Below, one piece after another: positions 1-10,122 of a stretch of DNA of 35,035 bases (position 1 is its first letter; every line of letters begins with the position of its first letter). Position numbers and translations under genes: made by a program. The stretch is from NCBI RefSeq assembly GCF_000350225.1, contig NW_005178522.1:1-35035 (forward strand), in the 5' to 3' direction. This stretch comes from Chondrus crispus. Its lineage: Eukaryota > Rhodophyta > Florideophyceae > Gigartinales > Gigartinaceae. The notes under the pieces are model-generated. The model searched no databases. It was given only the letters and a program-made list of their open reading frames with translations, and was not told the DNA's origin.

Positions 1-15
1 GTTGAATAGTAACCA

Positions 16-47
16 GTGTCTTAAGACACGAAAGGAATTCCTTTCGT
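16..47. repeat. Two abutting perfect palindromes
   Basis: A 14-bp perfect palindrome (16-29, centre TTAA) runs directly into a 20-bp perfect palindrome (28-47, centre AATT). They share two bases. They lie in AT-rich DNA about 470 bp upstream of the YR-RecQ gene. Palindromes of this kind can be protein-binding or recombination sites, but nothing here proves a role. Confidence 0.6.
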
Positions 48-513
48 TACTAATTAGCGCATGTTGTAATCATTATATATTTAATGTTAATATTGAGTTT
101 TCAATTAGTTATAATTTTCCTGGACTTGGGAAGCCGTCAGCGTAGGAAAGTCGGTCGAAGAATTTTTTGGAAGTATACAGCCACCGGCCCCCACTGTTAG
201 GAATGTACATGGACAACTGTGTTCCCGTAATCCCCCTCCTCCCCCTAATCTCAAATTCGAGATGCACACTCATAACTTCAACCAAAATCAAAATTGCTCA
301 ACCTGCACCTCATTCAGACTCTGGCAAATCACAGATCAAATTCACATCCCCATTCCCTTCTGACGCCATACAACGACGTGTTTCCCTAACTCACGTAATC
401 ACCCTTAATTGCATGCCCTACTTCCTTGACACCCACTACTACTGTAACTATGCCAAATTCTCCACATCATCGTAGAACTTCACCACGTATCGGAACGTCA
501 ACCCTTCCTTTCT
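48..513. other. Upstream region of the YR-RecQ gene, no gene seen
   Basis: The first part is AT-rich, with a TATATAT run at 74-80. From about 210 the plus strand becomes pyrimidine-rich and stays so to about 715, as is common in 5' untranslated leaders. Short open frames here show no recognisable protein. The promoter of the downstream gene probably lies in this interval, but no start site can be fixed. Confidence 0.4.
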
Positions 514-3500
514 GTGCTACCCAGGCTCCCCGTTCTCCTACTCAGTATGAGCCCCTCGCAGGTCTTATTTCGACGCAATGTTCACATATACAGGGTTCTC
601 GTACTCACTGACCCCCCGCTCTCTCTCTTTCCCTCTTCTCTTCTTCCCCAGCGTTTCGCATCCCCGAAACCCCTCACCTCTCGCCTCCTTTCCCGCTCTC
701 TCCCGACTTCACGCGCAATGACTACGCCATCGCATGCCGCCGCTTTCGTCCGCAACGATCCTCGGGTGCCACTGCATCTCGCACCTACGTCCTTGTCTGT
801 TGGCTTCCATTCCATCCCCCTCATCCTTGTCTGCGTCGATTGCAAGAGCGGGTCCCCCAGCGCAAGGGCCTTCAGCGACCACTTGCGCCACGTTCACAAC
901 ATCCCTACTCCCCAGGCCGCACAGCGCTCTAGACTCGCAGAAGAAGCCCTCTCCTTCCACCGTACCTCTGTTTCCGATTCTCCGCTCCTTTCCGACTACC
1001 TGCAGGCTCCCCAATTCCTCCCCGATCCGGCAATCACTCTTCCGATCAAGAGCCTCCCCCCGCTTCAAGGATTCACTTGCAAATTAGTCTACTTCTGTCC
1101 TCTTTGCAAGCTCTCCAAGGGCACCCCGAAACGGCTTCGACAACATATGAACTCCGTCCACCCGCCTGATGCACCCGGAAACCCCTCGCCGACCGAGGTT
1201 GATCAAATCATTGGCCGCGGTGCTGTTCGCGCCCAGTCTCTGTTTAGTGGTGCCAAGACCAAATACTTTCCCGTTACGGCCGAAGAGCCAATCGGGGAAA
1301 TGGTCATCGTCTCCCAAGTCCCCGTCGGCATTCCTGACTCAGAAGAAGAAGATCCCATCCAATCCGCCCCGGTGTCGTCACCCCTCCCCATGGACACAAC
1401 AACCGACTCAACTCTAGACCTCATCACTCCAGACCCCAACTCCCCGTCTTATGAGCTCCACAAATGTGCCGCCGACGTACTGGCCCGTCTAACGTGTTCC
1501 AGTTCGGACCTGGCCCCGGGTCGACGATCTCATACCGAATTGGAGGAAAATGACGCAGACTCCGGCATCGCCCTCCGCAACACATTCCTGTCGATCACCG
1601 ACTTTGATGAAGCCCTCGACGCTCTGCCTTTACGCCGTGAGAAGGCAGCTCAACTCACGGGTGCCGTCACGACGGAGGACGTTCAAGCAACTTTATCCAC
1701 GGTTGCAACCTGCGTCCATCTATACTTTCAAAGTATCGCCAAGGTCGTCAGGGACGTCACGCATGGATTTCGTCAAGCAATAAACCTCCACGGCACTACG
1801 CCCTTCCGACGGGTTCAATCCGTGGCAGAACGAAGATATGCTAGTCATGTTGCCCGCCTCCTCTTCTTCACTCATCAGACACGGGACGCCGACTTTTCCC
1901 GTAATGAACAGACTTCCGTCGTGATCGACGCCTTCTTTCATGAGCTCAATCGCACATCTCTCCACGAGACCCCAGGTGAAACTCTCTCCCACGCCTTACA
2001 CAGTCGCCTTCACGATGCCATGAAAAGCTTGCTCCTCGTCCGGCTCAGGCATGTCGACCTCCTCACCAACTTGGCCGTTCGTAATTTTGTTGTCGCCGCT
2101 ACCGTCGTTGCAAGTTCCGCCCCACTCTTCGCCGAGACTTCCCCGACCCTCACACTCGCCGAAGCCGGTGACATGAGTCACATTCTTGCCGCCCTCCAAT
2201 ACGCTGTTTCCGTGACAGCGATTCAAGAACTCCGCCGAGTAGCAGAAACGCCCCTTCCGGCCGCCCATCTCAACGAGAACCACCAAGATCCAGCTGCTGC
2301 CATCATCGCAACCGTCGATCAAGATGCCAACACTGCCGCTACATTCATACGAAAAACTTTGGATGTCATCATGCGAATCATAAAACATGAGGAAGGTCCA
2401 ATCTCTTTCGCCGTCTGTGCCATTCACAAGCAACACCCTTGTGGAATCATCAAATCTCACCACCTCTCCATGCCTCTTTTGGGGACGATCATCACAAACC
2501 AACACAAGACTTTCGACAAGTTCTTCTACGAACACTGTCTTCTGGGGGCCGAGCTTCCTCCTGATTTCCAACGACTCGTTTTATCTCTGCGTGACGACCC
2601 CACGAACCGCGCTCCTGGCTTTTCCTTTCTCTCCTCCCTCACTCACCACGCTTCCTGGGTGCAGGCCAACGTTGCCCATCTCCTACATGCTCTAATGAAT
2701 CCATCGTCCGATTACCTCCATCGCACACCTTGCGTCCACCCCACATGTTCCTTTCCGCGCAGGGTTCCTACACAAGATGAGGCATCCGGTCTTGGCCCAT
2801 CCCCTACCTCTACTGCTTCCTCTGGCCAAGACCGAGAAATTCAAGTCGCTGGTGTTCGAATGACGAAAACAGGAGTCTTGCAGTTTCTCGCTCATTGCCA
2901 AATCATCCAAGACTCCCTACTTGCTATGATGCATTTTTCGTCCGGATCTCCCGGTCGAGCAACCGAGATATGCACTTATAGGCTACAAAATGGGGAGAAC
3001 AACATCCGGAACATCTTCATCGGCCACCACTCCGAAATTTTGTTCAACCCTGGCTACTGCAAGTCAAGGGCCGCGCTCGGTTACAACCGCGCGGTGTACC
3101 GATTTCCCGACAAGCAAACTTCGTTCCGAATGATCTCATACTTGGCGGTCATTCGCCCCTTGGAATGCGAAATGGTCAGAGCTCTCCATGGTGACGAAGC
3201 CATGAGAACCCATTGGACATTCTTATTCGCCAACAACGGCCAACGTTTCTCACCGGCACGTGTCACAAAGGTCATCAGGACTGCCCTGCAATCCAGGAGC
3301 ATTCACATCTCCTTCAAGGATTACAGGCAGTTCACCAGTGGAATGGTTCCGCTTATATGTCAGAATAAGCTCCACAGCAGCATGAATGACATATTGGCAG
3401 AACACACCACAGCCGGACACCAACAAGCTGCGCATACCTCCTCTATCGCCCACAAACACTACGGACGAACTACCTCGCTAATGCCCGACTGTCCTGCCGC

Positions 3501-6393
3501 CACGCTAACAAAGCACCGCCAATTCTCCCATGAATGGCACCGCCATCTGAAGCTGCCGTCATTTTATAGTGACCGCGCTTCTTCACAACCGCTCCCCCTC
3601 CAACATTCACAGCAACTCCAGTCTCGAGTGACCTCGCTATCCCAACATGAGCCGCAGCCTGTCTTCCAGGTTCATCAACCGAAACCCCTCCTTCATGCTC
3701 TCAACGGAAGCACAGCAAACGAACTGCAACAACTGCAGCCAAACCCCTCTGCTCTCAAATTCCCCAACACTTTCTCTGTAGGGTCCCACTCCAATCACAG
3801 TATTCGCCTCGATAACCCCCCGAACCATATCCTCCCTCCCCTCGTCAGGCCTCTACTGTCCGCTCTCAAAAAGGCCACACGTTCTAAATCTGCGGAATTC
3901 ATGTCTCAAACGCAGTTTGCTGTCACAGCCACTGTGTCCGCGTCGCAGAACAACTCCCTCGTACTGATGCCCACCGCATCAGGCAAGTCTATGGCAGTCC
4001 TTCTACCAGCTTTCATGGAAAAGAATATCAAGTCCACTATCGTAGTCGTTCCCCTCAAGGCCCTTGTATCGGAGTACATGAGGCGCGGGACAAACTTCGC
4101 CCTACTCGCATCACATTGCGCGAATGGACAAGGATCACTGGAATTTGCCGACCTCTACATCTTCACGGCCGAACAGTTGTCGCGGCCGTCTTTCAAAGAG
4201 CTGGTTGTTCGACTTATGGATACTAACAGGCTCTCTCGAGTAGTCATTGATGAGGCTCATCTCACAGCCATGTGGCAACATATCCGCCCTGAATTGAAGT
4301 TTTTGCGTCGATCCCTTTCTATCATCCCAAAGTCAGTCCCTCGTGTACTCCTCAGTGCTACCGTACCACCCTGCGAGAGAAGAATCATTCTAGAGCGCCA
4401 CGGCATTAACACAGCCTTCCTTTTCTCAATGCCTTCTCAAAGAAGGAATCTCGAGTTTGTTGTTCATACCTTCAGTGACGACTCTGACCCGGGCCTAAAC
4501 ACTCGCACTCCTGAAGGCTCCTTTGCCACCGCACAAGAAGTCATGAAGATGAATGCAGTAAGCTTTCTGCATCAGCACTTCCTCGATTGCACCAACGCCC
4601 CAAAGCCGTTGCCCAAAATATATAGAATCATCGCTTTCGCCCTGACGCGCCAAGAAACAACTTCTCTCCACAAAGCCCTGACGGCCGCATATGCACAAGG
4701 AAGTGTTGCCCACTCCAATCAACGCATCGCAGTCGAGCCGCTCATATATCATGCCGGCCTCACTAAAGAAGCTCGCGAAAAGGCCCACAACGACTGGACA
4801 GCAAACGAAGAGCTCTACGACATCATAACAACCAAGGACCTCGTACCTTCAACTCTGTTCCGTATTATGGTTTGTACGTCCGCCTTTGGTACCGGAATAG
4901 ATGTTCCAGATGTTCGAGCAACAGTTCATCTTGGCGCCGCAAGAAGCCTCGTCGACTTTGCACAGGAAAGTGGCCGGTCTGGACGCGACGGACACCACGC
5001 ATTCGTCTTCGTCCTAAACTCAACCCAGTACAATAAGAGCTTCGAAACCTCCCTTCTCAAAAAGGGCAACATTGACGAAAATGATCTCGCAGTAACGAAC
5101 CGAAACGAGATGATGAATTGGGTCCTCAATACCACGGATTGCCGCAAAGATGCACTTTACACAGCCATGGATGGCCAAGTCTCTGGTGTCTGTCGCTTCG
5201 ACAAGCACGCAGTCTGGTGCGATGTTTGCAGATCTATGTTCCCCTCCCAGCCAACTAATGCACCGCACACCCCTCAGAGTTCACAATTTCACACACCAGA
5301 TACCTCTAGACCTTGGGATGCAAATTCGCAATCCCAGTCTCAGCAACATTCGCTTCCCACCACACCATCGCAATCGCAGTTGCCACCTCCACATCAAGAT
5401 CAAAATCAAAACCATCTCGAGCCTCAACGGCAAAACCAAACCGGAGCCACCACATCCACGCAGCACAACTTCGATGAAATGCTTCTCTTGCTTGAGCAAT
5501 CCGCTCCAACCAACCCCCCTCCAGCCCCTCCAGTTCGAAGAATCCTTAGCTTCTCCCCACAACAATCAAGTGAACGCTTGCTGCCTTCAGCATCACCTTC
5601 AATGCAGCAAGCACCATTTCCAGTCCGTCCACGGTCACTTCCGACGGCGTCACCATCTTTGAAGCAAGTCCTTTCGGGCAAACGGCCCGCATCACTTCCA
5701 CCATCGGGAAGAAATTCATTCAAGAGCTTACGAACTTCTCCCAGTATGGCGCGCCAAACCCAACCTAATGTTCCCACAAACCCTTTGCCTTCCCCGTCAC
5801 CTCCCCTATCGTTGCCATTTAGTCACTTCCAGGCAATTGACACCGAATCCACGGTTCATTTAGTAACTCAATTCCTCTTCCTAACCAAGACGACGTGTCT
5901 CTTATGCCACGCTTCTCCCCGCCGTTCCGGTACGGAACATCCTCAGAATGACTGTCCATTCATGGAAAGAAGCTGCTATGCCTGTTTCTCTACGACCCAT
6001 TTCGTCCCGTCTTGCCCCGTCCCAAGAAAAGTCCCTCTCAAGTGCTATGATTGCCGCCTCTCGCACTGCCTTGGCCAACCACTTCACCCCACATTCGGCC
6101 AATACGGTCGTTGCGATCTACGTCCTATGATATCACTCGCCTGGAACCTTTGGCGAATGAAGTCTTTCCAGCAACAGATCGCTGAAAACCTGTTCCCTTC
6201 CGAAATCCTTTGCCGCTTCAACTCCGTTCTCCGTGACCGCCCGGCCCGGGTCACTGAGAAGGACTTAGCCGTCATCTTCTCGGATGCATCCATAGAGTCC
6301 GCTGACGAGAATAACGACGATATGCCTCTGACAATATGGCTCCCACTGGCTTGGGCCATACATCAAGGTCTTCTCCAACTGGACTGCCAGTAG
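514..6393 (+). CDS. C2H2 / tyrosine recombinase / RecQ-like helicase fusion protein
   Basis: Single open frame of 1959 codons. The true start may be the ATG at 718 (codon 69), because codons 1-68 read like pyrimidine-rich leader. Domains in order: two C2H2 fingers (C107/C110 and C195/C198, each with a following HxxxH or HxxxxH-type pair). Then a tyrosine recombinase-like domain with R815 in an RATE context, K935xxR938 in place of HxxR, and H974 nine residues before Y983, the spacing seen in Xer-type enzymes. Then a RecQ-type SF2 helicase: Walker A TASGKS (1154-1159), DEAH (1246-1249), SAT (1281-1283), motif VI QESGRSGRDG (from 1484), and RecQ zinc cysteines C1543, C1560, C1569, C1572. A Ser/Pro/Gln-rich linker leads to a Cys-rich tail from C1795. 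It resembles fungal telomere-linked RecQ-like proteins with N-terminal zinc fingers. The YR domain points to a mobile-element protein that cuts and rejoins DNA in the nucleus; this is inference. Confidence 0.85.
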   Translation: MLPRLPVLLLSMSPSQVLFRRNVHIYRVLVLTDPPLSLFPSSLLPQRFASPKPLTSRLLSRSLPTSRAMTTPSHAAAFVRNDPRVPLHLAPTSLSVGFHSIPLILVCVDCKSGSPSARAFSDHLRHVHNIPTPQAAQRSRLAEEALSFHRTSVSDSPLLSDYLQAPQFLPDPAITLPIKSLPPLQGFTCKLVYFCPLCKLSKGTPKRLRQHMNSVHPPDAPGNPSPTEVDQIIGRGAVRAQSLFSGAKTKYFPVTAEEPIGEMVIVSQVPVGIPDSEEEDPIQSAPVSSPLPMDTTTDSTLDLITPDPNSPSYELHKCAADVLARLTCSSSDLAPGRRSHTELEENDADSGIALRNTFLSITDFDEALDALPLRREKAAQLTGAVTTEDVQATLSTVATCVHLYFQSIAKVVRDVTHGFRQAINLHGTTPFRRVQSVAERRYASHVARLLFFTHQTRDADFSRNEQTSVVIDAFFHELNRTSLHETPGETLSHALHSRLHDAMKSLLLVRLRHVDLLTNLAVRNFVVAATVVASSAPLFAETSPTLTLAEAGDMSHILAALQYAVSVTAIQELRRVAETPLPAAHLNENHQDPAAAIIATVDQDANTAATFIRKTLDVIMRIIKHEEGPISFAVCAIHKQHPCGIIKSHHLSMPLLGTIITNQHKTFDKFFYEHCLLGAELPPDFQRLVLSLRDDPTNRAPGFSFLSSLTHHASWVQANVAHLLHALMNPSSDYLHRTPCVHPTCSFPRRVPTQDEASGLGPSPTSTASSGQDREIQVAGVRMTKTGVLQFLAHCQIIQDSLLAMMHFSSGSPGRATEICTYRLQNGENNIRNIFIGHHSEILFNPGYCKSRAALGYNRAVYRFPDKQTSFRMISYLAVIRPLECEMVRALHGDEAMRTHWTFLFANNGQRFSPARVTKVIRTALQSRSIHISFKDYRQFTSGMVPLICQNKLHSSMNDILAEHTTAGHQQAAHTSSIAHKHYGRTTSLMPDCPAATLTKHRQFSHEWHRHLKLPSFYSDRASSQPLPLQHSQQLQSRVTSLSQHEPQPVFQVHQPKPLLHALNGSTANELQQLQPNPSALKFPNTFSVGSHSNHSIRLDNPPNHILPPLVRPLLSALKKATRSKSAEFMSQTQFAVTATVSASQNNSLVLMPTASGKSMAVLLPAFMEKNIKSTIVVVPLKALVSEYMRRGTNFALLASHCANGQGSLEFADLYIFTAEQLSRPSFKELVVRLMDTNRLSRVVIDEAHLTAMWQHIRPELKFLRRSLSIIPKSVPRVLLSATVPPCERRIILERHGINTAFLFSMPSQRRNLEFVVHTFSDDSDPGLNTRTPEGSFATAQEVMKMNAVSFLHQHFLDCTNAPKPLPKIYRIIAFALTRQETTSLHKALTAAYAQGSVAHSNQRIAVEPLIYHAGLTKEAREKAHNDWTANEELYDIITTKDLVPSTLFRIMVCTSAFGTGIDVPDVRATVHLGAARSLVDFAQESGRSGRDGHHAFVFVLNSTQYNKSFETSLLKKGNIDENDLAVTNRNEMMNWVLNTTDCRKDALYTAMDGQVSGVCRFDKHAVWCDVCRSMFPSQPTNAPHTPQSSQFHTPDTSRPWDANSQSQSQQHSLPTTPSQSQLPPPHQDQNQNHLEPQRQNQTGATTSTQHNFDEMLLLLEQSAPTNPPPAPPVRRILSFSPQQSSERLLPSASPSMQQAPFPVRPRSLPTASPSLKQVLSGKRPASLPPSGRNSFKSLRTSPSMARQTQPNVPTNPLPSPSPPLSLPFSHFQAIDTESTVHLVTQFLFLTKTTCLLCHASPRRSGTEHPQNDCPFMERSCYACFSTTHFVPSCPVPRKVPLKCYDCRLSHCLGQPLHPTFGQYGRCDLRPMISLAWNLWRMKSFQQQIAENLFPSEILCRFNSVLRDRPARVTEKDLAVIFSDASIESADENNDDMPLTIWLPLAWAIHQGLLQLDCQ

Positions 6394-6718
6394 TTTTCGA
6401 TATCCACATACTGCAGTATTAGGACCACATTTTCAATAATCTCTCAACGATAGAAAGCTTCAATCTTCTCGAAAACGGAACCATTCACATGTCACAGCGA
6501 TCCTCACATTTCCATGTGCCCGTGCGATCACTACCCGCCGTTTTTGTTGAATCATTCATTTATACATCTTCTACGTCGCGCCATATCCAACTGCTATGCT
6601 CACCAATTGTGCCGTTTTGCTGTTTCTCCACTACACAAACAACCCCACAAAATTTACACTTGTGCTTTCGTAACGGCCATCTACTACCGAAGTAGCTGAA
6701 ACAGAAAAGAAACATGCA
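6394..6718. other. 3' flank of the YR-RecQ gene, no gene seen
   Basis: Mixed-composition DNA between the stop codon and the 26-bp minisatellite. No AATAAA is visible in the first 100 bases, and only short, unconvincing open frames are present. Confidence 0.4.
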
Positions 6719-7250
6719 AACGCACCGTTCAGGCCCCTTGCAGGACGCGTCTTGCGAGTAGCCCTCTCCAAAGTATCATTCTCCCACCCTTCCAAAACGC
6801 ATCGTTCTCGCGCCCCTCCAGAACGCATCATGGGCGCACCCCTCTCGAACGTATCATTCTCGCACCCCTTCAGAACGCATCGTGGGCGCACCCGTCCCGA
6901 ACGTATCATTCTTGCACCCTTCCAAAATGCATTGTTCTCGCGCCCCTCTAGACCGCATCATGGGCGCACCCCTCCCGAACGCATCAATCTCGCACCCCCT
7001 TAGAACGCGTCGTGGGCGCACCCCTCTCGAACGTATCATTCTGGCATCCCTCTAAAACGAATGATGAGCGCACCCCTATAGAACACATCACGAGCGCACC
7101 CCTCTCTAACGTAGCATTCTGGCACCCCTTCCAACGCATCATTCTCGCACCCCCTCAGCTCGCATCCTAGACGCACCTCTCCAGAACTCATCGTGCGCGC
7201 ATCCCTCCCCAACGAATCTCTGACACACCCGTCCAAAATGCGTCGTTGAG
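6719..7250. repeat. 26-bp imperfect tandem repeat (minisatellite), about 20 copies
   Basis: Successive units of 26 bp (one of 25, one of 27) each carry a core like AACGCATCRTKSKCGCACCC. Two unit types tend to alternate in the better-kept part, one with CATGGGCGCACC and one with CATTCTCGCACC, giving a higher-order period of 52 bp. The outermost units are degenerate. The period is not a multiple of three, so short open frames crossing the array are unlikely to be genes. Confidence 0.8.
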
Positions 7251-7437
7251 GCAACGATCATCGAAACCGGCATACGGCGCTTTTCAATTTCGCGCAGTAA
7301 ATAACTTAGAAAGCTTTGATGTTCAGGACATAAATTACGCCGCCTTATTGTGTAACTCGTACATGCGCACTGCGACGCCGTCAGTGCAGTAAAAGGCCCT
7401 GCCACTAAATCTGCCTGCTGTAATTGCCCCACCCAGC
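7251..7437. other. Spacer between minisatellite and motif cluster
   Basis: No gene, repeat or clear signal is seen in these 187 bases. Confidence 0.3.
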
Positions 7438-7843
7438 ACGATACGTTTTGGGCATCTGACAATCTTGCCAGACGAGGGACACGGTACGTGATAAAATATG
7501 AAGTTAATAATATTGCCCATGCGCCTCTAATCGCACACGGCAAAAACTAAATTTTGCGCACTGACATTTTATTGGCTGTGCGCCGCTGTCGGCAAAATTT
7601 TAGTCAGAAATTCCCAACAGCAATGTTGCCAATACAGCGCGTATGGGGGTGCCGCCGTGTAAATCGGCCTAAAACGTATCGTCCCACCAGAAAACTGTCG
7701 CCGTTAAAACCGCCCGGCACGATACGTTTTGGGCCATATACCGTAGACAGTACCAAAATCGCACATACGTCGAATCAGGCCTGGACGATACGTTTTTTGT
7801 CATTACGTATCGATCCTGACATGTGCCAAAAACGTATCGTCCC
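7438..7843. repeat. Cluster of five copies of ACGATACGTTTTGGG in both orientations
   Basis: The motif, or its reverse complement, occurs at 7438-7452 (forward), 7671-7685 (reverse, with A in place of one base), 7719-7733 (forward), 7783-7799 (forward, variant end) and 7828-7843 (reverse). The shared core is ACGATACGTTTT. A partial copy lies near 7804-7812. Copies in alternating orientation could be protein-binding sites or remains of terminal inverted repeats of small elements. No coding potential is evident. Confidence 0.65.
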
Positions 7844-8240
7844 GCGGGAACTGACGCCAGAACTAAACATAGGAACAAAAAGAAAGAGAGAGGAAACAAA
7901 GACTTGAAGCTATACACAGAGAAAGACAGATCAACCACGAACTGTCGGATCCACACACCCGGACCATGACCAGACGCATCGCTCGCCTGGAATCTCAGCT
8001 CAAGTCGATAAACAGAGGACACCCCGGACCAGTCCAACCCCATAAGCGGCAACCCGGCAGACTCCAAAAACACCGAAGAGGCAGGATAATCTGACCTCAT
8101 GACCAACTATATTTAAAGACGTACAATTAAAAGATTTGGCGTTCGTTTCAACTACAAATCGTGGCTGCCACGGTGCCAGAAAACTAGTTCGCTATTTTTA
8201 GAAACATAAATTTACACTCTCTTAGACACAAGCTTATTTG
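7844..8240. other. Spacer, no gene seen
   Basis: AT-rich to mixed DNA with an A/G-rich stretch near 7866-7900. Short open frames lack domains. Nothing else is recognised. Confidence 0.3.
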
Positions 8241-8297
8241 GAATTATTCGGTAAACGTTGAATTATTTGGTAAACGTTGGACTATTCGGTAAACGCT
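8241..8297. repeat. Three tandem copies of a 19-bp repeat
   Basis: Three adjacent 19-bp units (8241-8259, 8260-8278, 8279-8297) share the core ATTCGGTAAACGTT with a few substitutions. The role is unknown. Confidence 0.7.
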
Positions 8298-8852
8298 TCT
8301 GCTGGGTTCTGATGTGCCACATAGAACGGCTTTGGTGGACGCTGAGATATTGAAATACGTGCCTCCAAATCTCCCTAGATTTGCAGGGTCACACTATACT
8401 CTTTCCGTTGTCCTTCCTCTCTCTTCTGCTATATATACCGTCGATTTCAGATCTCCACAACTGAAAGTCTATTGTGTATCTCTATGCCCCATAGTTGAGA
8501 TACTTGGCAGAAATCTTACATTCTAGAAATAGTTCGATATGCTTGGAAGAATTCGCACGCCACATCTTTAAAACAGGTATACACTCTGTTTTTCAAACAC
8601 GGTTTCTAGTCAGATTTTCTGGATTGTCATTTATTTCTTGACTCAATGAAAATCAGAGAAAATCTCGTTATGAAGGTCGTCGCGAGCCGCAGTAAATGTT
8701 TTCAAACGTTTCGTGTACGCTTCATTAGACTGCTACGTATATGCTCAAGCGCATATGTGTTTCTATTCTACGTTTGCATCAATCTAGTATTCTATTTTTA
8801 AAATGGCAACTAGTCTAACACAGCAATAGGAAATCTCTGCCCCCAACAACTC
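8298..8852. other. Upstream region of the RING gene, no gene seen
   Basis: AT-rich DNA with only short open frames of no recognisable character. It probably contains upstream control sequence for the RING-finger gene, but no specific site can be supported apart from the TATA-like element that follows. Confidence 0.3.
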
Positions 8853-8860
8853 TTTAAATA
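8853..8860 (+). promoter_or_regulatory. TATA-like box of the RING-finger gene
   Basis: TTTAAATA lies 108 bp upstream of the ATG at 8961. A start of transcription about 30 bp downstream would fall near 8884, almost on top of the first in-frame ATG at 8889. This favours the second ATG (8961) as the real start. Inferred from spacing only. Confidence 0.35.
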
Positions 8861-8960
8861 GTGAACGGGTACAGGCGAACTATCAGATTTGAGACAAGCG
8901 CACCAACCTTTCGCATCCTTCGTTTCTCCAAAATTCGCAAGCAGTCCTTGTTGTTCGAAC

Positions 8961-9392
8961 ATGAGCGCCGTTGGTCATCCGCATTTGTGCATCATCTGCC
9001 AATGCCCGCCTGATGGAGACGTGGTCGAGTTGCAATGCAGACACGTCTTTCATAAAGACTGCATTGCTCCCTGTCTTCTATCTAACACTCATACATGTCC
9101 AGTGGTGGAAATCTTTGATGATGGCAGTACTTTTGATCATCCTGTAAACCGCCAAGCAGGACACTGTCCCCTTTGCCGTACAAGAATTCAAGAAAATAAA
9201 ATGAAGCACTTTTCAGGGTACGTTTTTCAAAAGAGTCGAAAAACTGCGAGCGAGTGGGATTCAATCCCGGAATCCCAGCGGTCCAAGATTCAAAAGAAGA
9301 ACAAGAAACGCTTGGAAAGGAGGTTGAAGAAGGCAAGGATAAATTCAGGCCCTCAAGAGGGTTCCGGTAGTGGTGCTGGTCCCTCTGCTTAG
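8961..9392 (+). CDS. Small RING-H2 finger protein, putative E3 ubiquitin ligase
   Basis: The protein has 143 codons from ATG 8961; an in-frame ATG at 8889 would add 24 residues of low-complexity sequence. The N-terminal half is a RING-H2 finger: CIIC, then CRHVFHKDC giving the Cys-His-His-Cys ligands, and CPLC as the last pair. The loop before the last pair is 34 residues, within the known RING range but longer than most. The rest is Lys/Arg-rich (a KKNKKRLERRLKKAR stretch, possibly nuclear or nucleic-acid binding) and ends in a Gly/Ser-rich tail. RING-H2 proteins usually recruit E2 enzymes for ubiquitin transfer; the target is unknown. It appears to be an ordinary host gene between two repeat arrays, with a TATA-like box upstream and AATAAA just after the stop. 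Confidence 0.8.
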   Translation: MSAVGHPHLCIICQCPPDGDVVELQCRHVFHKDCIAPCLLSNTHTCPVVEIFDDGSTFDHPVNRQAGHCPLCRTRIQENKMKHFSGYVFQKSRKTASEWDSIPESQRSKIQKKNKKRLERRLKKARINSGPQEGSGSGAGPSA

Positions 9393-9395
9393 TTA

Positions 9396-9401
9396 AATAA
9401 A
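9396..9401 (+). terminator. AATAAA polyadenylation signal
   Basis: A canonical AATAAA begins four bases after the stop codon of the RING-finger gene. It would serve 3' end formation of that transcript. Confidence 0.5.
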
Positions 9402-10122
9402 TTGATAAATGTTACTCAAACGGCTTTTATTTCACAGTGCCCGGTTTTATTCCTCCTACATTTTGTATCTTTAACTTCATATCTATATTTTAACGATGAG
9501 TTGTACTTCACTGATGAGTACCAAACAAGTCGTGGAATACTATTTTAAGCATGATGAAAGAGTTGGCCAGTAGCTTAGCACCTGATGCTTCCAGTCAAGT
9601 TTCAAAGTTTTTATGAAAGGTTGATTTTTGAATATGTATTGGGAAAGATGTCGGCGTAACCCAATTTGAATGATATACTGTCTTGTTGCAAATATATATA
9701 CGCATATAAATGTCAGGTTCTATGTCCTTTAACCAACTAAAAATAGTCTTGCCATTCTTGGGTATTCAATGTGACCAAATACAATCCAAATGACTGTATT
9801 CCTTTAGTTTTATGTACTGCTATAATACTGCAAATGTAGGAATTGGAAATGATGTGGAATAAAATGACTCTTCCACTTCTTACAGGCACGTGTGCAAGAC
9901 GGATAAGCACTTGAATGTGCATTTTAAAGAATTATTGCATTGGAAAATCATAACCATTTTAGTACTGACGCAAAAGGTTTTATGCAGCGGTCATTTTTGA
10001 GGTCCAGATATTTTATACAGCAGATAGCATTTTAGAGACTAATTCATGCTGGTTTCAAGTTTTAATTGGTTTTAATCGATTGTCACCCCAATTTATGATT
10101 TACAGAGGACTTGACTGCAGCT
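9402..10122. other. AT-rich intergenic DNA, no gene seen
   Basis: No long open frame, repeat or structured element is recognised in about 720 bases. Confidence 0.35.

Noticed and set aside
5150..5662. 170-codon plus-strand frame inside the helicase gene
   Set aside because: It overlaps the RecQ zinc module and Ser/Pro-rich linker in another frame and has no domain of its own; treated as a shadow.
6752..7003. 83-codon frame reading through the 26-bp repeats
   Set aside because: The repeat period is not a multiple of three and the unit is degenerate; no protein family is apparent.
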